From Candidatus Omnitrophota bacterium (GTDB lineage Bacteria > Ratteibacteria > UBA8468 > MWAK01), in NCBI GenBank assembly GCA_026387085.1, contig JAPLMK010000091.1:1-42731 (forward strand): 42,731 nt of DNA. The letters run 5' to 3'. The notes beneath the pieces were generated by a model. The model ran no database searches and was not told the origin of the DNA. It saw only the letters and a list, made by a program, of their open reading frames with translations. Below are positions 17,788 through 26,023 of the stretch, piece by piece. The translations under genes were made by a program, and so were the position numbers. The first letter of the stretch is position 1. Each line of letters begins with the position of its first letter.

Positions 17788-18822
17788 TTATTCTATCCGC
17801 TCAAAAAAATAAATCCCCACCAGTAAAATAACTGCGTCCGGTAAAAAATAAAAGCCGGCTAAATGCGGCTTAACCCGCGTCAAGGCCTCAATCCCGGTCA
17901 GCGCGAAATAATAACTCAAGACCAGGCCGCAGGAAACCGTAATTCCCCAAAGACTGCGCGGCAAAGCGATACCCAAAGGTATGCCGATCAACAGGAAAAG
18001 AAGCGGCGCAAAAGCAAAAGAAAACCGGCGCAGTTGCTCTGACTTCGCTTTCGCCGTACCGGAACGGAGTAACTGAAAACTGCTCATTTCGTAAATCTTC
18101 GGCTCCGGCCGGCCTCCTCTCGCAACAATCTCGGGCAAGGGAAAAAGATAAGTTTGGAAAGAGAGCCGCTGGTATGTTTTTACTTTTTGGGATTGATAGG
18201 TCTGCATAACGCCTTCCTGAAGGTAAAGGCACGGCTTTCCGGAGCGGAAAACCAGTTTAACCTTACGGGCCGATATGGTGCGTATCGTCTGCCCGTCTTT
18301 CTGATACAAAGTAACCATTCCTTTTTTCCCTTTGCTGGGTATAAAGAGCACTAGATTGGGAAATTCGGTAACAACCGAACCGGGCCGAACCAGGTTAGCG
18401 GTTGGATTCACTTTGACGTCTAAAAAAACGATGCGGTTCTGATAAAATCCGTAAGGCTGAGCGAAACAAAGCAGACCAAGATTAGCCAGAGATAACAAAA
18501 GCCCCAGGAAGAGAAACGGCCAGACCGCGTTTTTCAGGGAAATCCCCAAACTCTTGATGGCCAGAAATTCCCGGTCCTGGCTGAAACGGCTGAAAGTAAG
18601 CGTGGAGCCGATCAGAACGGCCAGGGCCAGGCCATACGGCAAAAGGGAAAAGAGCAGCAGAAAAAAGTACCGGAACAACGTAAAACCGGACACCAGGTTC
18701 TTCACCAGGAGGTCAACAACCTGGAAAAGGGCGCTTAAGGAGAGCAGAAAAAGGATAAAAGCGAAAGAGATGAAAAACGGCGGGCCAAATTCCGTAATCA
18801 GGTAACGGCTGATGCGCTTCAT
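17788..18822 (-). CDS. lptF: LptF/LptG permease family protein (first gene, LptF position)
   Basis: The ORF-track start (18921) runs into a repeat; ATG 18822 gives 344 aa beginning MKRISRYLITEFGPPFFISF, the family N-terminus. Three N-terminal membrane helices, a periplasmic beta domain and three C-terminal helices are visible. The SRFSQDREFLAIKSLGIS segment is the conserved cytoplasmic coupling loop that touches LptB. A long palindromic element begins only six bases upstream of the start codon, and no Shine-Dalgarno site is seen. Confidence 0.85.
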   Translation of the reverse strand: MKRISRYLITEFGPPFFISFAFILFLLSLSALFQVVDLLVKNLVSGFTLFRYFFLLLFSLLPYGLALAVLIGSTLTFSRFSQDREFLAIKSLGISLKNAVWPFLFLGLLLSLANLGLLCFAQPYGFYQNRIVFLDVKVNPTANLVRPGSVVTEFPNLVLFIPSKGKKGMVTLYQKDGQTIRTISARKVKLVFRSGKPCLYLQEGVMQTYQSQKVKTYQRLSFQTYLFPLPEIVARGGRPEPKIYEMSSFQLLRSGTAKAKSEQLRRFSFAFAPLLFLLIGIPLGIALPRSLWGITVSCGLVLSYYFALTGIEALTRVKPHLAGFYFLPDAVILLVGIYFFERIE

Positions 18823-18827
18823 ACTTA

Positions 18828-19101
18828 GGGGTTGCGAAAGAATAAAATCGCCTATTTGGAGTCCCAGATTTAAGGTCAGTGCAAGGCGCGACGAAGGTTC
18901 TGTGCCCCCTGCGGCACACAACCGAGGAGCAACGCCGCAATGACCTAAAAACTTCGACTCCCTGAAAAGCCAGGTTTCTTTTGGGCTGCGACTGCGTCGC
19001 TCATCGCTTGCGTACCACAGTGGGTACGTAAGCTTCTTCGCTCCTTGTCTCGCTCCAAAATCGCCTCTGGCAAATAGGCAATTTTATTCTTTCGCAGCCC
19101 C
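18828..19101. repeat. 274-bp nested palindrome with 31-bp inverted ends
   Basis: The arms 18828-18858 and 19071-19101 are reverse complements at 29 of 31 positions (GGGGTTGCGAAAGAATAAAA against GGGGCTGCGAAAGAATAAAA). An inner imperfect hairpin pairs AAGGTCAGTGCAAGGCG with CGCCGCAATGACCT around GTGCCCCCTGCGGCAC. A further small stem is GCGTACCACAGTGGGTACG. It fills the gap upstream of lptF. From 18823 to 19287 no gene is seen, only this element and a promoter. Confidence 0.85.
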
Positions 19102-19160
19102 ATACTTATTTTAACATAACCGCACAGAACGTGCTATTGCTAAAATTCCGTAAATTTTAA

Positions 19161-19189
19161 TTGACCAAACAGGTGCATCGGAGTAAAAT
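19161..19189 (+). promoter_or_regulatory. sigma70-type promoter for the URO-D gene
   Basis: TTGACC, 17 bases, TAAAAT. It lies about 100 bases before the start codon. Confidence 0.55.
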
Positions 19190-19287
19190 ATAAAAAATCA
19201 GGTCGGCTGTCGGGCTAAAAATATTTCTGCTTCGATTTTGCTCAGTACGGCGAGTGAACCATTTTTTTGGCAAACAGGATATGTCGG

Positions 19288-20427
19288 ATGATGACTTCAA
19301 AAGAACGGCTGCTGGCCGCCATGCGGCGCGAAGAGGTGGATAAAATACCGCTTGCGCCCCGAATGACAAATGTTACCTTGCGGTATTATCGTTCCACCGA
19401 CCTTTGGGCGTATCAAAAGTTCAAGAAGGAATATTTTGACTGCGACCCTACCGTTGTGTATGAATTACCGGTAATCAATCCCTTTGCCGCCTGCATCGAA
19501 CCTTTAGATTATTTGAACGATGTCGACATTGCCCTGGAGTACACGGACAAAAAAGACCATTTCCTGATTAAACGGACCTTCCGCACCCCGGCAGGGACAA
19601 TTTCGGAAAAGGTTATTTTACCGAAACCCGGAACTATTCATTACGGCGCCAACCCGAATCCGCACCGCGTGGAACACCTGGTCAAGTCACCGGAAGACCT
19701 GGATAAAATACGATACCTTTTCCCTAAACTGGATGGCTTGAATTTCTCCAAATATCATCATGCCGTAGAAGAAATGGGCCTTGACGGTTTGACGCAAATA
19801 TATCTCCCCGGCCCGATGGACACGATGGGCGGCGAAGCATGCTCCACGGAACAAATGATGGTCGATTATTACGAACGCCCGGAGTTCTTCGATGCCATCC
19901 TGAAAATATTCGCCGAGTATTCTGTCGGCTTAGTCAAAACAGCGCTCGAAAACGGCGTACGGGATTTCTTTCTTGTCTATTTTTACACTTCGTTATCCGC
20001 CGGATGGTCTCCAAAAATCATTACCGAGAAATTTTACCCGATTATCAAGAAACAGACGGAGATGATACATTCCGGCGGCGGCCTGGTGGACTACTACGAT
20101 GACGGGCGTCTGATGGACAGCGTCGACATTTTCGTCAAAGCCGGCGTGGACGTTATTGAAACATGCTCTCCGGCGCCGGTAGGCGACTTCCGCCTTCCCG
20201 AAGCAAAAGAGCGGTGGGGGAACAACGTAACTTTCAAAGGTTTGATTGATATGATTAATGTAATCGCCCTGGGCACGCCGGCGGATATCGATAAACATGT
20301 ACAAGATATTGTTACTCAAAACGGAGATAAACGCGGAATGATACTGGGAACGATGGATGGTATCCGCCCCGAAACATCTGATGAAAATATTGCCGCTTAT
20401 TTCTCCGCGGCCAACAAGTACCGCTAA
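19288..20427 (+). CDS. uroporphyrinogen decarboxylase (URO-D) family protein
   Basis: The product is 379 aa from ATG 19288 (MMTSKERLLAAMRREEVDKI). This N-terminus and the GPMDTMGGEACSTEQMM, GGGLVDYYDDGRLMD, VDVIETCSPAPVGDF and TFKGLIDMI segments are typical of URO-D-fold methyltransferase-like proteins (MtaA/CmuA-related) found in anaerobes. True HemE features such as a conserved N-terminal RQAGR are absent. It may move methyl groups in a one-carbon route, but no corrinoid protein is nearby. It stands as a single gene with its own promoter. Confidence 0.85.
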   Translation: MMTSKERLLAAMRREEVDKIPLAPRMTNVTLRYYRSTDLWAYQKFKKEYFDCDPTVVYELPVINPFAACIEPLDYLNDVDIALEYTDKKDHFLIKRTFRTPAGTISEKVILPKPGTIHYGANPNPHRVEHLVKSPEDLDKIRYLFPKLDGLNFSKYHHAVEEMGLDGLTQIYLPGPMDTMGGEACSTEQMMVDYYERPEFFDAILKIFAEYSVGLVKTALENGVRDFFLVYFYTSLSAGWSPKIITEKFYPIIKKQTEMIHSGGGLVDYYDDGRLMDSVDIFVKAGVDVIETCSPAPVGDFRLPEAKERWGNNVTFKGLIDMINVIALGTPADIDKHVQDIVTQNGDKRGMILGTMDGIRPETSDENIAAYFSAANKYR

Positions 20428-20529
20428 CGCAGAAAAGAAATAAAAACAAAACTGCGGGGCTTAAAGGTATTGCCTTCCGGTCCAGGATACTTAGCACCGG
20501 CCCAACCAGCATTTGTATATAGACGGTGC

Positions 20530-20558
20530 TTGTCGCTAAGGTAAATAAATGTTATAAT
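20530..20558 (+). promoter_or_regulatory. strong sigma70-type promoter for nusA-infB
   Basis: TTGTCG, 17 bases, perfect TATAAT at 20553-20558, about 60 bases before nusA. The -35 region overlaps an imperfect inverted repeat (CTTAGCACCG near 20490 and CGGTGCTTGTCGCTAAG). Confidence 0.65.
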
Positions 20559-20618
20559 GTTTAATCACAGATAGGACAATAAAATAACTATCGGCCGTAA
20601 TTTGAAGGAAGGATAAAA

Positions 20619-21767
20619 ATGCAGCTGGATAAAGAATTAACCGCTATACTGGAATACCTGGAACGCGAACGCGGCCTGAACCGGCAAACGGTCCTGGCGG
20701 CAATCGAGGGTGGACTTCTGTCCGTTTACCGCAAAAAGATGAAGATGGAAACGGGGACCGAACTCCACATTGACCCCCAGACCACCGAGGTCTATATCGT
20801 CGACGCAGCCGGGAACAGGATTCCGGCGCCGGCGCTCCCGTCAGGCAGGATTGCCGCTGCCAGCGCCCGGCAGATGATTATGCAAAAAATCCGCGAGGCG
20901 GAAAAAGCCCAACTATTTGAGGAATATAAAAGCAAAGAAGGCACGATTGTTTCCGGCCTGGTCGACCATTACGAAAAAGGCAACTTGATTGTCAATTTGG
21001 GCCGGATTGAGGGCTTATTTCCCGCCTCGGAATTAACCCGGGCCGAGCGACACCGCCGGCAGGGAGGCGCCATAAAAGGCGTAATTATAGAAGTTGCCCG
21101 GGAACCCCAGGGTTTAAAAATTATTCTCTCCTCTTTACATCCGTCTCTGATCGCTGAATTATTCACCCAGGAAATACCGGAAATCAGGGATGGGCTGGTG
21201 GAAATAAAAAAGATTGCCCGGGTGGCCGGCGAAGCCACCAAGGTAGCGGTCAGTTCCAACGACAGCCGAATTGATCCGGTGGGAACCTGCATCGGTATCC
21301 GCGGCACCAGAATCCGGGCCATCATGAAAGAGGTGGAGGGGGAACGGGTCGACGTTATCCGCTGGCGGGAAGACCCGGCGGAAATGATCGCCGCCACCCT
21401 TTCTCCGGCAAAGGTTTTAAAAGTTGAAGTTTTCCCGGAACGAAGGTCCAGCCGGGTAATTGTGGCTGATGACCAGTTGGCTATCGCCATCGGTAAAAAA
21501 GGCATTAATGTCAAACTGGCCTCCCGAATGGCCGGTGTTACGGTTGACATCAAGAGCGAAAGTGAATTAAAATCGGAAGAGTTGCCGGCGTCCGCTGCGC
21601 TGCCGGGCGTAGACGAAATTTTAGCCAAAAAGTTAAAGGAGGCTGGATTTATTTCGTTAAACGATATCGCTTCCGCCCAGGTAGAAGACCTGGCCCAGGT
21701 TGAAGGCATTGACTCCGATAAAGCCAAGGAACTGATCGAAAGCGCACGCCTTACCATTGTACTGTAA
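20619..21767 (+). CDS. nusA: transcription termination/antitermination protein NusA
   Basis: The 382-aa product binds RNA polymerase and nascent RNA. The N-terminal domain (MQLDKELTAILEYLERERGL) is followed by an S1 domain with GTIVSGLVDHYEKGNLIVNLG, then two KH domains with the DPVGTCIGIRGTRIRAI and IAIGKKGINVKLASRMAG motifs. A helix-hairpin-helix-like C-terminal tail (LPGVDEILAKKLKEAGFISL) completes it. Usually rimP precedes nusA, but here it does not. A ribosome site (GAAGGA) is present and infB follows closely. Confidence 0.97.
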   Translation: MQLDKELTAILEYLERERGLNRQTVLAAIEGGLLSVYRKKMKMETGTELHIDPQTTEVYIVDAAGNRIPAPALPSGRIAAASARQMIMQKIREAEKAQLFEEYKSKEGTIVSGLVDHYEKGNLIVNLGRIEGLFPASELTRAERHRRQGGAIKGVIIEVAREPQGLKIILSSLHPSLIAELFTQEIPEIRDGLVEIKKIARVAGEATKVAVSSNDSRIDPVGTCIGIRGTRIRAIMKEVEGERVDVIRWREDPAEMIAATLSPAKVLKVEVFPERRSSRVIVADDQLAIAIGKKGINVKLASRMAGVTVDIKSESELKSEELPASAALPGVDEILAKKLKEAGFISLNDIASAQVEDLAQVEGIDSDKAKELIESARLTIVL

Positions 21768-21782
21768 TACCAAAAATATCCG

Positions 21783-23297
21783 ATGAAAAAAAATATCCGG
21801 CCCCGTCCCCCGATTGTCACGTTGATGGGTCACGTTGACCACGGCAAAACCTCGCTCCTTGACGCGATTCGAAAAAGCAACGTCGCCGGCGGGGAACACG
21901 GCCAGATTACCCAGCACATCGGCGCCTATACCGTTGAAATCAAGGGTAAAAAGATTACTTTTCTGGATACGCCCGGTCACGAGGCTTTTACGGCGATGCG
22001 GGCGCGCGGCGCGCAAGTCACCGACATTGTCATCCTGGTAGTCGCCGTCAATGAAGGCCTGATGCCGCAAACAATTGAAGCGATTGACCACTGCCGGGCG
22101 GCCCAGGTGCCGATCATCGTGGCTCTAAGCAAGGTTGACAAGGGAAATGAAAATGCCCACCGCGTGAAAGCCCAGCTCGCCCAGCATGAACTTCTGTCTG
22201 AAGATCTGGGGGGTCAAACTCTTTTCGTGGAAACGGCCGCGCCCAAGGGAACCGGCATAGACAAACTGCTGGAGGCGATTGTTTTGCAGGCAGAGATACT
22301 CGAATTAAAAGCCGATTACAGCGTGCCGGCCGAAGGGGTGGTAATTGAAACAAAAATGGAACGCGGTACCGGGCCGAACACCACGCTCATTATTTTAAAA
22401 GGCACCCTGAAAGTTCGCCAGGCGTTTTGGACAGGCAATACCGACGGAAAAGTACGAGCCATCTTTAACGACCAGGGAAAAGCTATTCCGGAAGTTACGC
22501 CGGGCATGGCGGCCCGAATAATCGGGGCTGCGGGACTACCTTCGGTTGGCGCTAAATTCCAAGTCGTTTCTTCCGAAAAAGAAGCCCGGGAACTATCGAA
22601 AAATAGTGACATTCAGGCCTTAACAGCTCCGGCTTCCCAGATTACGCTGGAGGAATTTTACCAGCGTCTGCAGGAATCAACCATAAAAGAACTGAATGTT
22701 ATCTTAAAAGCGGACGTATCCGGTTCCGTTGAAGCCATAATCGAAAGCTTGGGGAAGATGGCCGGTACGGAAGTGAAGATAAAAATAATTCATTTCGGAG
22801 TAGGTCCGGTTTTAGAATCCGATATTCTTCTGGCCAAGGCATCAACCGGCATCGTTTTGGGTTTTAATGTCGGAATTGAACCGGCCGCAAAGGCAGCCAT
22901 CCAACACGAAAAAGTTCAAGTCAAGTCTTACCAGGTCATTTACGACCTGCTGGATGATATGCGTAAAGCGCTCTCCGGGCTGCTCGCTCCGGAAATCAAG
23001 GAAACGATAACAGGGAAAGCGCTGGTGAAAGAGGTCTTCAATCTTTCCAACGGGCAGATTGTTGCCGGTTGCAGCGTCGCCGAAGGGAAAATTACCCGGG
23101 GAAACAAGTCCCGCCTGTACCGGGGTGAAACTTTAGTGCTGGAAAGCAATATTACTTCATTGCGGCGTTTCAAGGAAAATGTGCGCGAGGTCCTGGCCGG
23201 CTATGAATGCGGCATCTCTTTGGGAGGAGCAAAAGAGATTCAACCAGGCGACACTATCGCTACTTTTCAGCTCGAAGAGGTAAATCGTTCGATATGA
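21783..23297 (+). CDS. infB: translation initiation factor IF-2 (short form)
   Basis: The GTPase that places initiator tRNA on the ribosome is only 504 aa here. It begins [20 protein letters not shown], directly at the G domain ([25 protein letters not shown]). Domains II, III and the C-terminal IF2 domains follow. The variable N-terminal region and IF2_N modules that make most bacterial forms 700-1000 aa are absent, and the upstream gap is too short to hold them. The start is fixed by nusA 15 bases away. It ends in an ATGA overlap with the HIT gene. Confidence 0.95.
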   Translation: MKKNIRPRPPIVTLMGHVDHGKTSLLDAIRKSNVAGGEHGQITQHIGAYTVEIKGKKITFLDTPGHEAFTAMRARGAQVTDIVILVVAVNEGLMPQTIEAIDHCRAAQVPIIVALSKVDKGNENAHRVKAQLAQHELLSEDLGGQTLFVETAAPKGTGIDKLLEAIVLQAEILELKADYSVPAEGVVIETKMERGTGPNTTLIILKGTLKVRQAFWTGNTDGKVRAIFNDQGKAIPEVTPGMAARIIGAAGLPSVGAKFQVVSSEKEARELSKNSDIQALTAPASQITLEEFYQRLQESTIKELNVILKADVSGSVEAIIESLGKMAGTEVKIKIIHFGVGPVLESDILLAKASTGIVLGFNVGIEPAAKAAIQHEKVQVKSYQVIYDLLDDMRKALSGLLAPEIKETITGKALVKEVFNLSNGQIVAGCSVAEGKITRGNKSRLYRGETLVLESNITSLRRFKENVREVLAGYECGISLGGAKEIQPGDTIATFQLEEVNRSI

Positions 23298-23653
23298 ACA
23301 AGGGGTTACCAGGGGACTGTCTTTTCTGCCGCATCGTCCGGGGAGAAATTCCGTCCCAGAAAATTTTCGAAAATAAAGAACTGCTCGCATTTAAGGATAT
23401 TAGTCCCCGGGCGCCAATCCACATTATTGTCATACCTAAAAAACACATTAATTCTTTATCCGACGCCAAAAAGAAAGACAACGCTCTCTTAGGGCGCATC
23501 CAATTGGCCGTGCCCGAAATTGCAAAAAAACTGCTGGGGGAAAACAGCTCTTACCGGGTCGTAACCAACTGCGGAAAGGAAGCCGGACAATCGGTCCCTC
23601 ACCTGCATTACCATCTTTTAGCCGGACGAATATTTACCTGGCCGCCGGGATAA
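23294..23653 (+). CDS. HIT-family (HinT-like) nucleotide hydrolase
   Basis: The start ATG 23294 overlaps the infB stop, giving 119 aa. It begins [20 protein letters not shown] and ends with the histidine triad QSVPHLHYHLLAGR. The C..C near the N-terminus and the IPKKHINSL segment are typical of the HinT branch, which removes AMP from phosphoramidates. Its place directly behind infB in the operon, where rbfA or truB is usual, is unusual but does not define its role. Confidence 0.93.
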   Translation: MNKGLPGDCLFCRIVRGEIPSQKIFENKELLAFKDISPRAPIHIIVIPKKHINSLSDAKKKDNALLGRIQLAVPEIAKKLLGENSSYRVVTNCGKEAGQSVPHLHYHLLAGRIFTWPPG

Positions 23654-23665
23654 TTTAGAAACACT

Positions 23666-23768
23666 TACAATGCAAAATTCAAAACGCAAAGTGTAAAATG
23701 TAAAATTATTGATTTCCTATCCGTTCATTTTGCAATTTGAAATTTGCAATTTGAAATTTGCAGTAACA
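23666..23768. repeat. AT-rich TGCAAATT/AATTTGCA element, copy 3 (inverted)
   Basis: It reads TTACAATGCAAAATTCAAAA and ends GCAATTTGAAATTTGCAGTA. Its reverse complement shares GAACGGATAGGAAATCAATA and CATTTTACACTTTGC with copy 2. It spans the whole HIT-kdsA gap and stops about six bases before the kdsA start codon. Confidence 0.85.
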
Positions 23769-23773
23769 ATAAT

Positions 23774-24598
23774 ATGATTATCGAGATTAATAAAATACAG
23801 ATTGGCGAAAAAAACCCTTTCTGCCTCATCGCCGGCCCCTGTGTGGTTGAAAACGAAAAAATAACCGTGGCAATCGCAGAAAAACTAAAAAAAATCTGTG
23901 AACGCCTGTCTATTCCTTTAATTTTTAAGGCCTCTTACGATAAAGCCAACCGGACTTCGGCACGTTCTTTCCGGGGTCCCGGTCTTAAGGAGGGCCTAAA
24001 AATACTAAGCCGGGTAAAAGCGGAAACAGGACTTCCGCTTCTTTCTGATATCCACCAACCCTCGGAAGCCAAGCCGGCGGCCGAGGTGCTGGACGTAATT
24101 CAGATTCCGGCCTTTCTCTGCCGGCAGACCGACTTGCTGCTTGCCGCCGGGCACACCAACCGGGTAGTAAACATCAAGAAAGGGCAATTCGTAGCTCCGG
24201 AAGACACCGCTCGTTTCGTCGAGAAAATAAACAGCACCGGCAATTCCCGCGTATTGCTGACCGAAAGAGGCACCTTTTTCGGTTACCATAGCCTGGTGGT
24301 TGATTTCTGCGGATTTCAAATCATGTCCGCTTTCGCTCCGGTAATTTTTGACGCCACCCATTCCGTGCAGCAACCGGCCCTGGGTGAAGTAAGCGGTGGC
24401 CGCCGGGAATTCATACCCCTGCTGATACGCAGCGCCCTGGCCGCCGGTTGCGCCGGACTTTTCCTGGAAGTACACCCCAAGCCGGAAGAAGCGCTTTCCG
24501 ACGGGCCCAATATGGTCGGGCTGAACGACCTGCCTCTTTTACTGGAACAGGCAAAAGAGATAGACGAATTGGTAAAAACTAATAAGGTGTCACCCTGA
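23774..24598 (+). CDS. kdsA: 3-deoxy-8-phosphooctulonate synthase
   Basis: KdsA joins arabinose 5-phosphate and phosphoenolpyruvate in Kdo synthesis for LPS. The chosen ATG gives 274 aa starting MIIEINKIQIGEKNPFCLIA. Marks are IAGPCVVEN, FKASYDKANRTSARSFRGPG, LSDIHQP, IQIPAFLCRQTDLL and DATHSVQQP. The last residues (NKVSP) and the stop are encoded by the edge of a repeat. It precedes the kdsD-like genes, so the Kdo pathway is clustered. No kdsB or kdsC is in the window. Confidence 0.96.
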   Translation: MIIEINKIQIGEKNPFCLIAGPCVVENEKITVAIAEKLKKICERLSIPLIFKASYDKANRTSARSFRGPGLKEGLKILSRVKAETGLPLLSDIHQPSEAKPAAEVLDVIQIPAFLCRQTDLLLAAGHTNRVVNIKKGQFVAPEDTARFVEKINSTGNSRVLLTERGTFFGYHSLVVDFCGFQIMSAFAPVIFDATHSVQQPALGEVSGGRREFIPLLIRSALAAGCAGLFLEVHPKPEEALSDGPNMVGLNDLPLLLEQAKEIDELVKTNKVSP

Positions 24599-24657
24599 AC
24601 GAAAGTGAAGGGTCTCGCATTAAAGAATGAGATTCTTCGCTATCGCCCAGAATGACA
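24589..24657. repeat. TCACCCTGA/AGAATGACA-type palindromic element
   Basis: TGTCACCCTGAACGAAAGTG and a GAAGGGTCTC arm pair with GAGATTCTTCGCTATCGCCC and AGAATGACA. The element spans the end of kdsA, giving its stop codon, and reaches the first candidate ATG of the kdsD-like gene at 24652. Confidence 0.65.
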
Positions 24658-25386
24658 AAATATATGGATATCCTGAAACGCGCCGGAGAAATATTTAAAT
24701 CAGAAATTTCGGCCATTGAAGCCACCGGACTGGCTTTAAATGAAACGTTTAAAGAGGCAGTTGAAAAAATAGCCGCCTGCAACGGACGGGTGGTGGTCAC
24801 CGGGATGGGCAAAAGCGGAATTATCGGCCGTAAAATCGCAGCCACTTTAAGCAGCACCGGAACTCCCTCCCTCTTCCTCCATCCGGCGGAAGCGGTTCAC
24901 GGCGACCTGGGAATGATTGACCGGGAAGATATCGTCCTGGCAATTTCCAACAGCGGCAAAACGGAGGAAGTATTGCGGATACTTTCCGCAATCAAACAGA
25001 TCGGCGCCAGATTAATCGTTATCACCGGAAACAAGCAGTCGCCGATAGCGGCAGCCGCGGAACTGGTTCTCCAATTAAAAGTGGAGAACGAAGCTGATTC
25101 CTTTGGCTTAATCCCCACTTCCAGCGCCGCAGCGCTTCTGGTGTTAGGCGACGCCCTGGCCCTTTCGGTCCTGGAGCGAAAAGGATTCCAAAAAAAAGAC
25201 TATGTTTTTTTTCACCCGGGCGGGGAATTAGGCCGGCGCCTGAAACTGAGAGTTGACGAGGTGATGCGCTCCGGAAAAAAGATGCCGGTGATACAACGGG
25301 GCGCTCTTTTAAATCATGCGCTTGAAGTAATCAGCGCCGGGGACCTGGGAATGGTTGTCCCTCCGGTTTTCTGGACGGTGTATTGA
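24652..25386 (+). CDS. kdsD: arabinose-5-phosphate isomerase, N-terminal part (SIS domain plus half of first CBS)
   Basis: The frame encodes 244 aa of the KdsD/KpsF family, which converts ribulose 5-phosphate to arabinose 5-phosphate for Kdo. The SIS domain shows VVVTGMGKSGIIGRKIAATL, FLHPAEAVHGDLGM, ISNSGKTEEVLRI and the FFHPGGELGRRL end. The first CBS repeat begins VDEVMRSGKKMPVI but is cut after LGMVVP by a phase change, and the ORF ends in junk residues. The other half is in the next frame (25383-25640). The start may be ATG 24652, in repeat sequence, or 24664 (MDILKRAGEIF), which fits the family better. Confidence 0.88.
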   Translation: MTKYMDILKRAGEIFKSEISAIEATGLALNETFKEAVEKIAACNGRVVVTGMGKSGIIGRKIAATLSSTGTPSLFLHPAEAVHGDLGMIDREDIVLAISNSGKTEEVLRILSAIKQIGARLIVITGNKQSPIAAAAELVLQLKVENEADSFGLIPTSSAAALLVLGDALALSVLERKGFQKKDYVFFHPGGELGRRLKLRVDEVMRSGKKMPVIQRGALLNHALEVISAGDLGMVVPPVFWTVY

Positions 25387-25640
25387 CCGATGGTGACCTA
25401 CGGCGTTTTCTGCTCAAAAACCCGTCAATTAAAAATATCCGGGTTGATGACCTGATGACTAAAAATCCAAAAACGATACCGGCCGGAAGCCTGACTGCTA
25501 CTGCTGTCAGTGAAATGGAGAAATACGAAATTATGTTTCTGGTCGTAATTAACGAAAAAAAGAAACCGGTAGGCGTGGTTCATCTCCACGGCGTGCTGGG
25601 CGGAAAGAACATATACGGCGCGGAAAATGAATCCCGTTAG
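25383..25640 (+). CDS. kdsD: arabinose-5-phosphate isomerase, C-terminal CBS part (shifted frame)
   Basis: This 85-aa frame begins TDGDLRRFLLKNPSIKNIRV and continues with VDDLMTKNPKTIPAGSL and a second CBS repeat ending VGVVHLHGVLGG. It is the missing C-terminus of the preceding kdsD frame. Reading backwards in the same phase gives SGFLDGVL before TDGD, so a single missing base at about 25357-25364 would restore one protein of about 330 aa, the usual length. If translated separately it would need the TTG at 25383. It is either a real frameshift mutation or an assembly error. Confidence 0.8.
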   Translation: MTDGDLRRFLLKNPSIKNIRVDDLMTKNPKTIPAGSLTATAVSEMEKYEIMFLVVINEKKKPVGVVHLHGVLGGKNIYGAENESR

Positions 25641-25684
25641 ATCTTTTATTTCTAGCGGGTCAAGAAAGGACGGTCTAACGGGAT
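25631..25684 (+). promoter_or_regulatory. 11-bp inverted repeat spanning kdsD stop and LptC-like start
   Basis: ATCCCGTTAGA (25631-25641) is the exact reverse complement of TCTAACGGGAT (25674-25684). The first arm contains the kdsD stop codon and the second ends in the ATG of the next gene, so an RNA hairpin would cover that start. The loop holds AAGAAAGGA, a possible ribosome site. Confidence 0.55.
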
Positions 25685-25889
25685 GAATAAAAAAATCTTT
25701 TTTGTCCTCGCCTCTTTGGCAATCGCTACCCTGTCCGTTAATTTGCTCTTCTTTTCTTTGCGGCAGCCAACGATTCCGCCGCCGGCCGGTCCGGATAGCG
25801 AGAAAATAACCGGCTTCAATTACGAGAAGATTGAATCCGGTTTAAAACTGGAGCCCTTTATCGATACGCCGCCCAGGAAAGGACCCTGA
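25683..25889 (+). CDS. lptC: LptC-like LPS export protein, N-terminal part (frameshifted)
   Basis: The 68-aa frame starts MNKKIFFVLASLAIATLSVN, one membrane anchor, followed by a proline-rich linker and ITGFNYEKIESGLKLE. It then leaves phase at about 25851 and ends. In the shifted frame the text continues as ALYRYAAQERTLTGTPVVRQ. A single missing base rejoins the two into about 113 aa. An anchored protein with an OstA-like domain next to kdsD is the expected place of lptC. The protein remains shorter than typical LptC (about 180 aa). Confidence 0.6.
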   Translation: MNKKIFFVLASLAIATLSVNLLFFSLRQPTIPPPAGPDSEKITGFNYEKIESGLKLEPFIDTPPRKGP

Positions 25890-26023
25890 CCGGAACCCCG
25901 GTAGTGCGCCAGGGAGAAAACGAATTCCGTGGCGAAACTATACGTTACCTGCTTAAAGATGGTAAAATACTCGTGGAAAGAAGCGCCTCCGGCAAGATCT
26001 TCTATGAAAATAAAAAACCTTAA
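25852..26023 (+). pseudogene. LptC-like C-terminal part in shifted frame
   Basis: In this phase the sequence reads ALYRYAAQERTLTG, TPVVRQGENEFRGETIRYLL and KDGKILVERSASGKIFYENK before TAA at 26021-26023. This is an OstA/LptA-LptC type beta repeat (VVRQGENEFRGETI). It has no start codon of its own. Its stop overlaps the spoIID start by 20 bases, as expected for an intact gene. Confidence 0.6.

Noticed and set aside
20969-21820. 283-aa minus-strand ORF antisense to nusA
   Set aside because: It is a shadow of the well-supported nusA frame. Its composition is Ser/Ile/Arg-rich as expected for antisense codons and it shows no recognised motif.
25340-25390. kdsD frame change considered as programmed frameshifting
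   Set aside because: There is no classic slippery heptamer or following pseudoknot. A missing base is simpler, and a similar event is seen 490 bp later.
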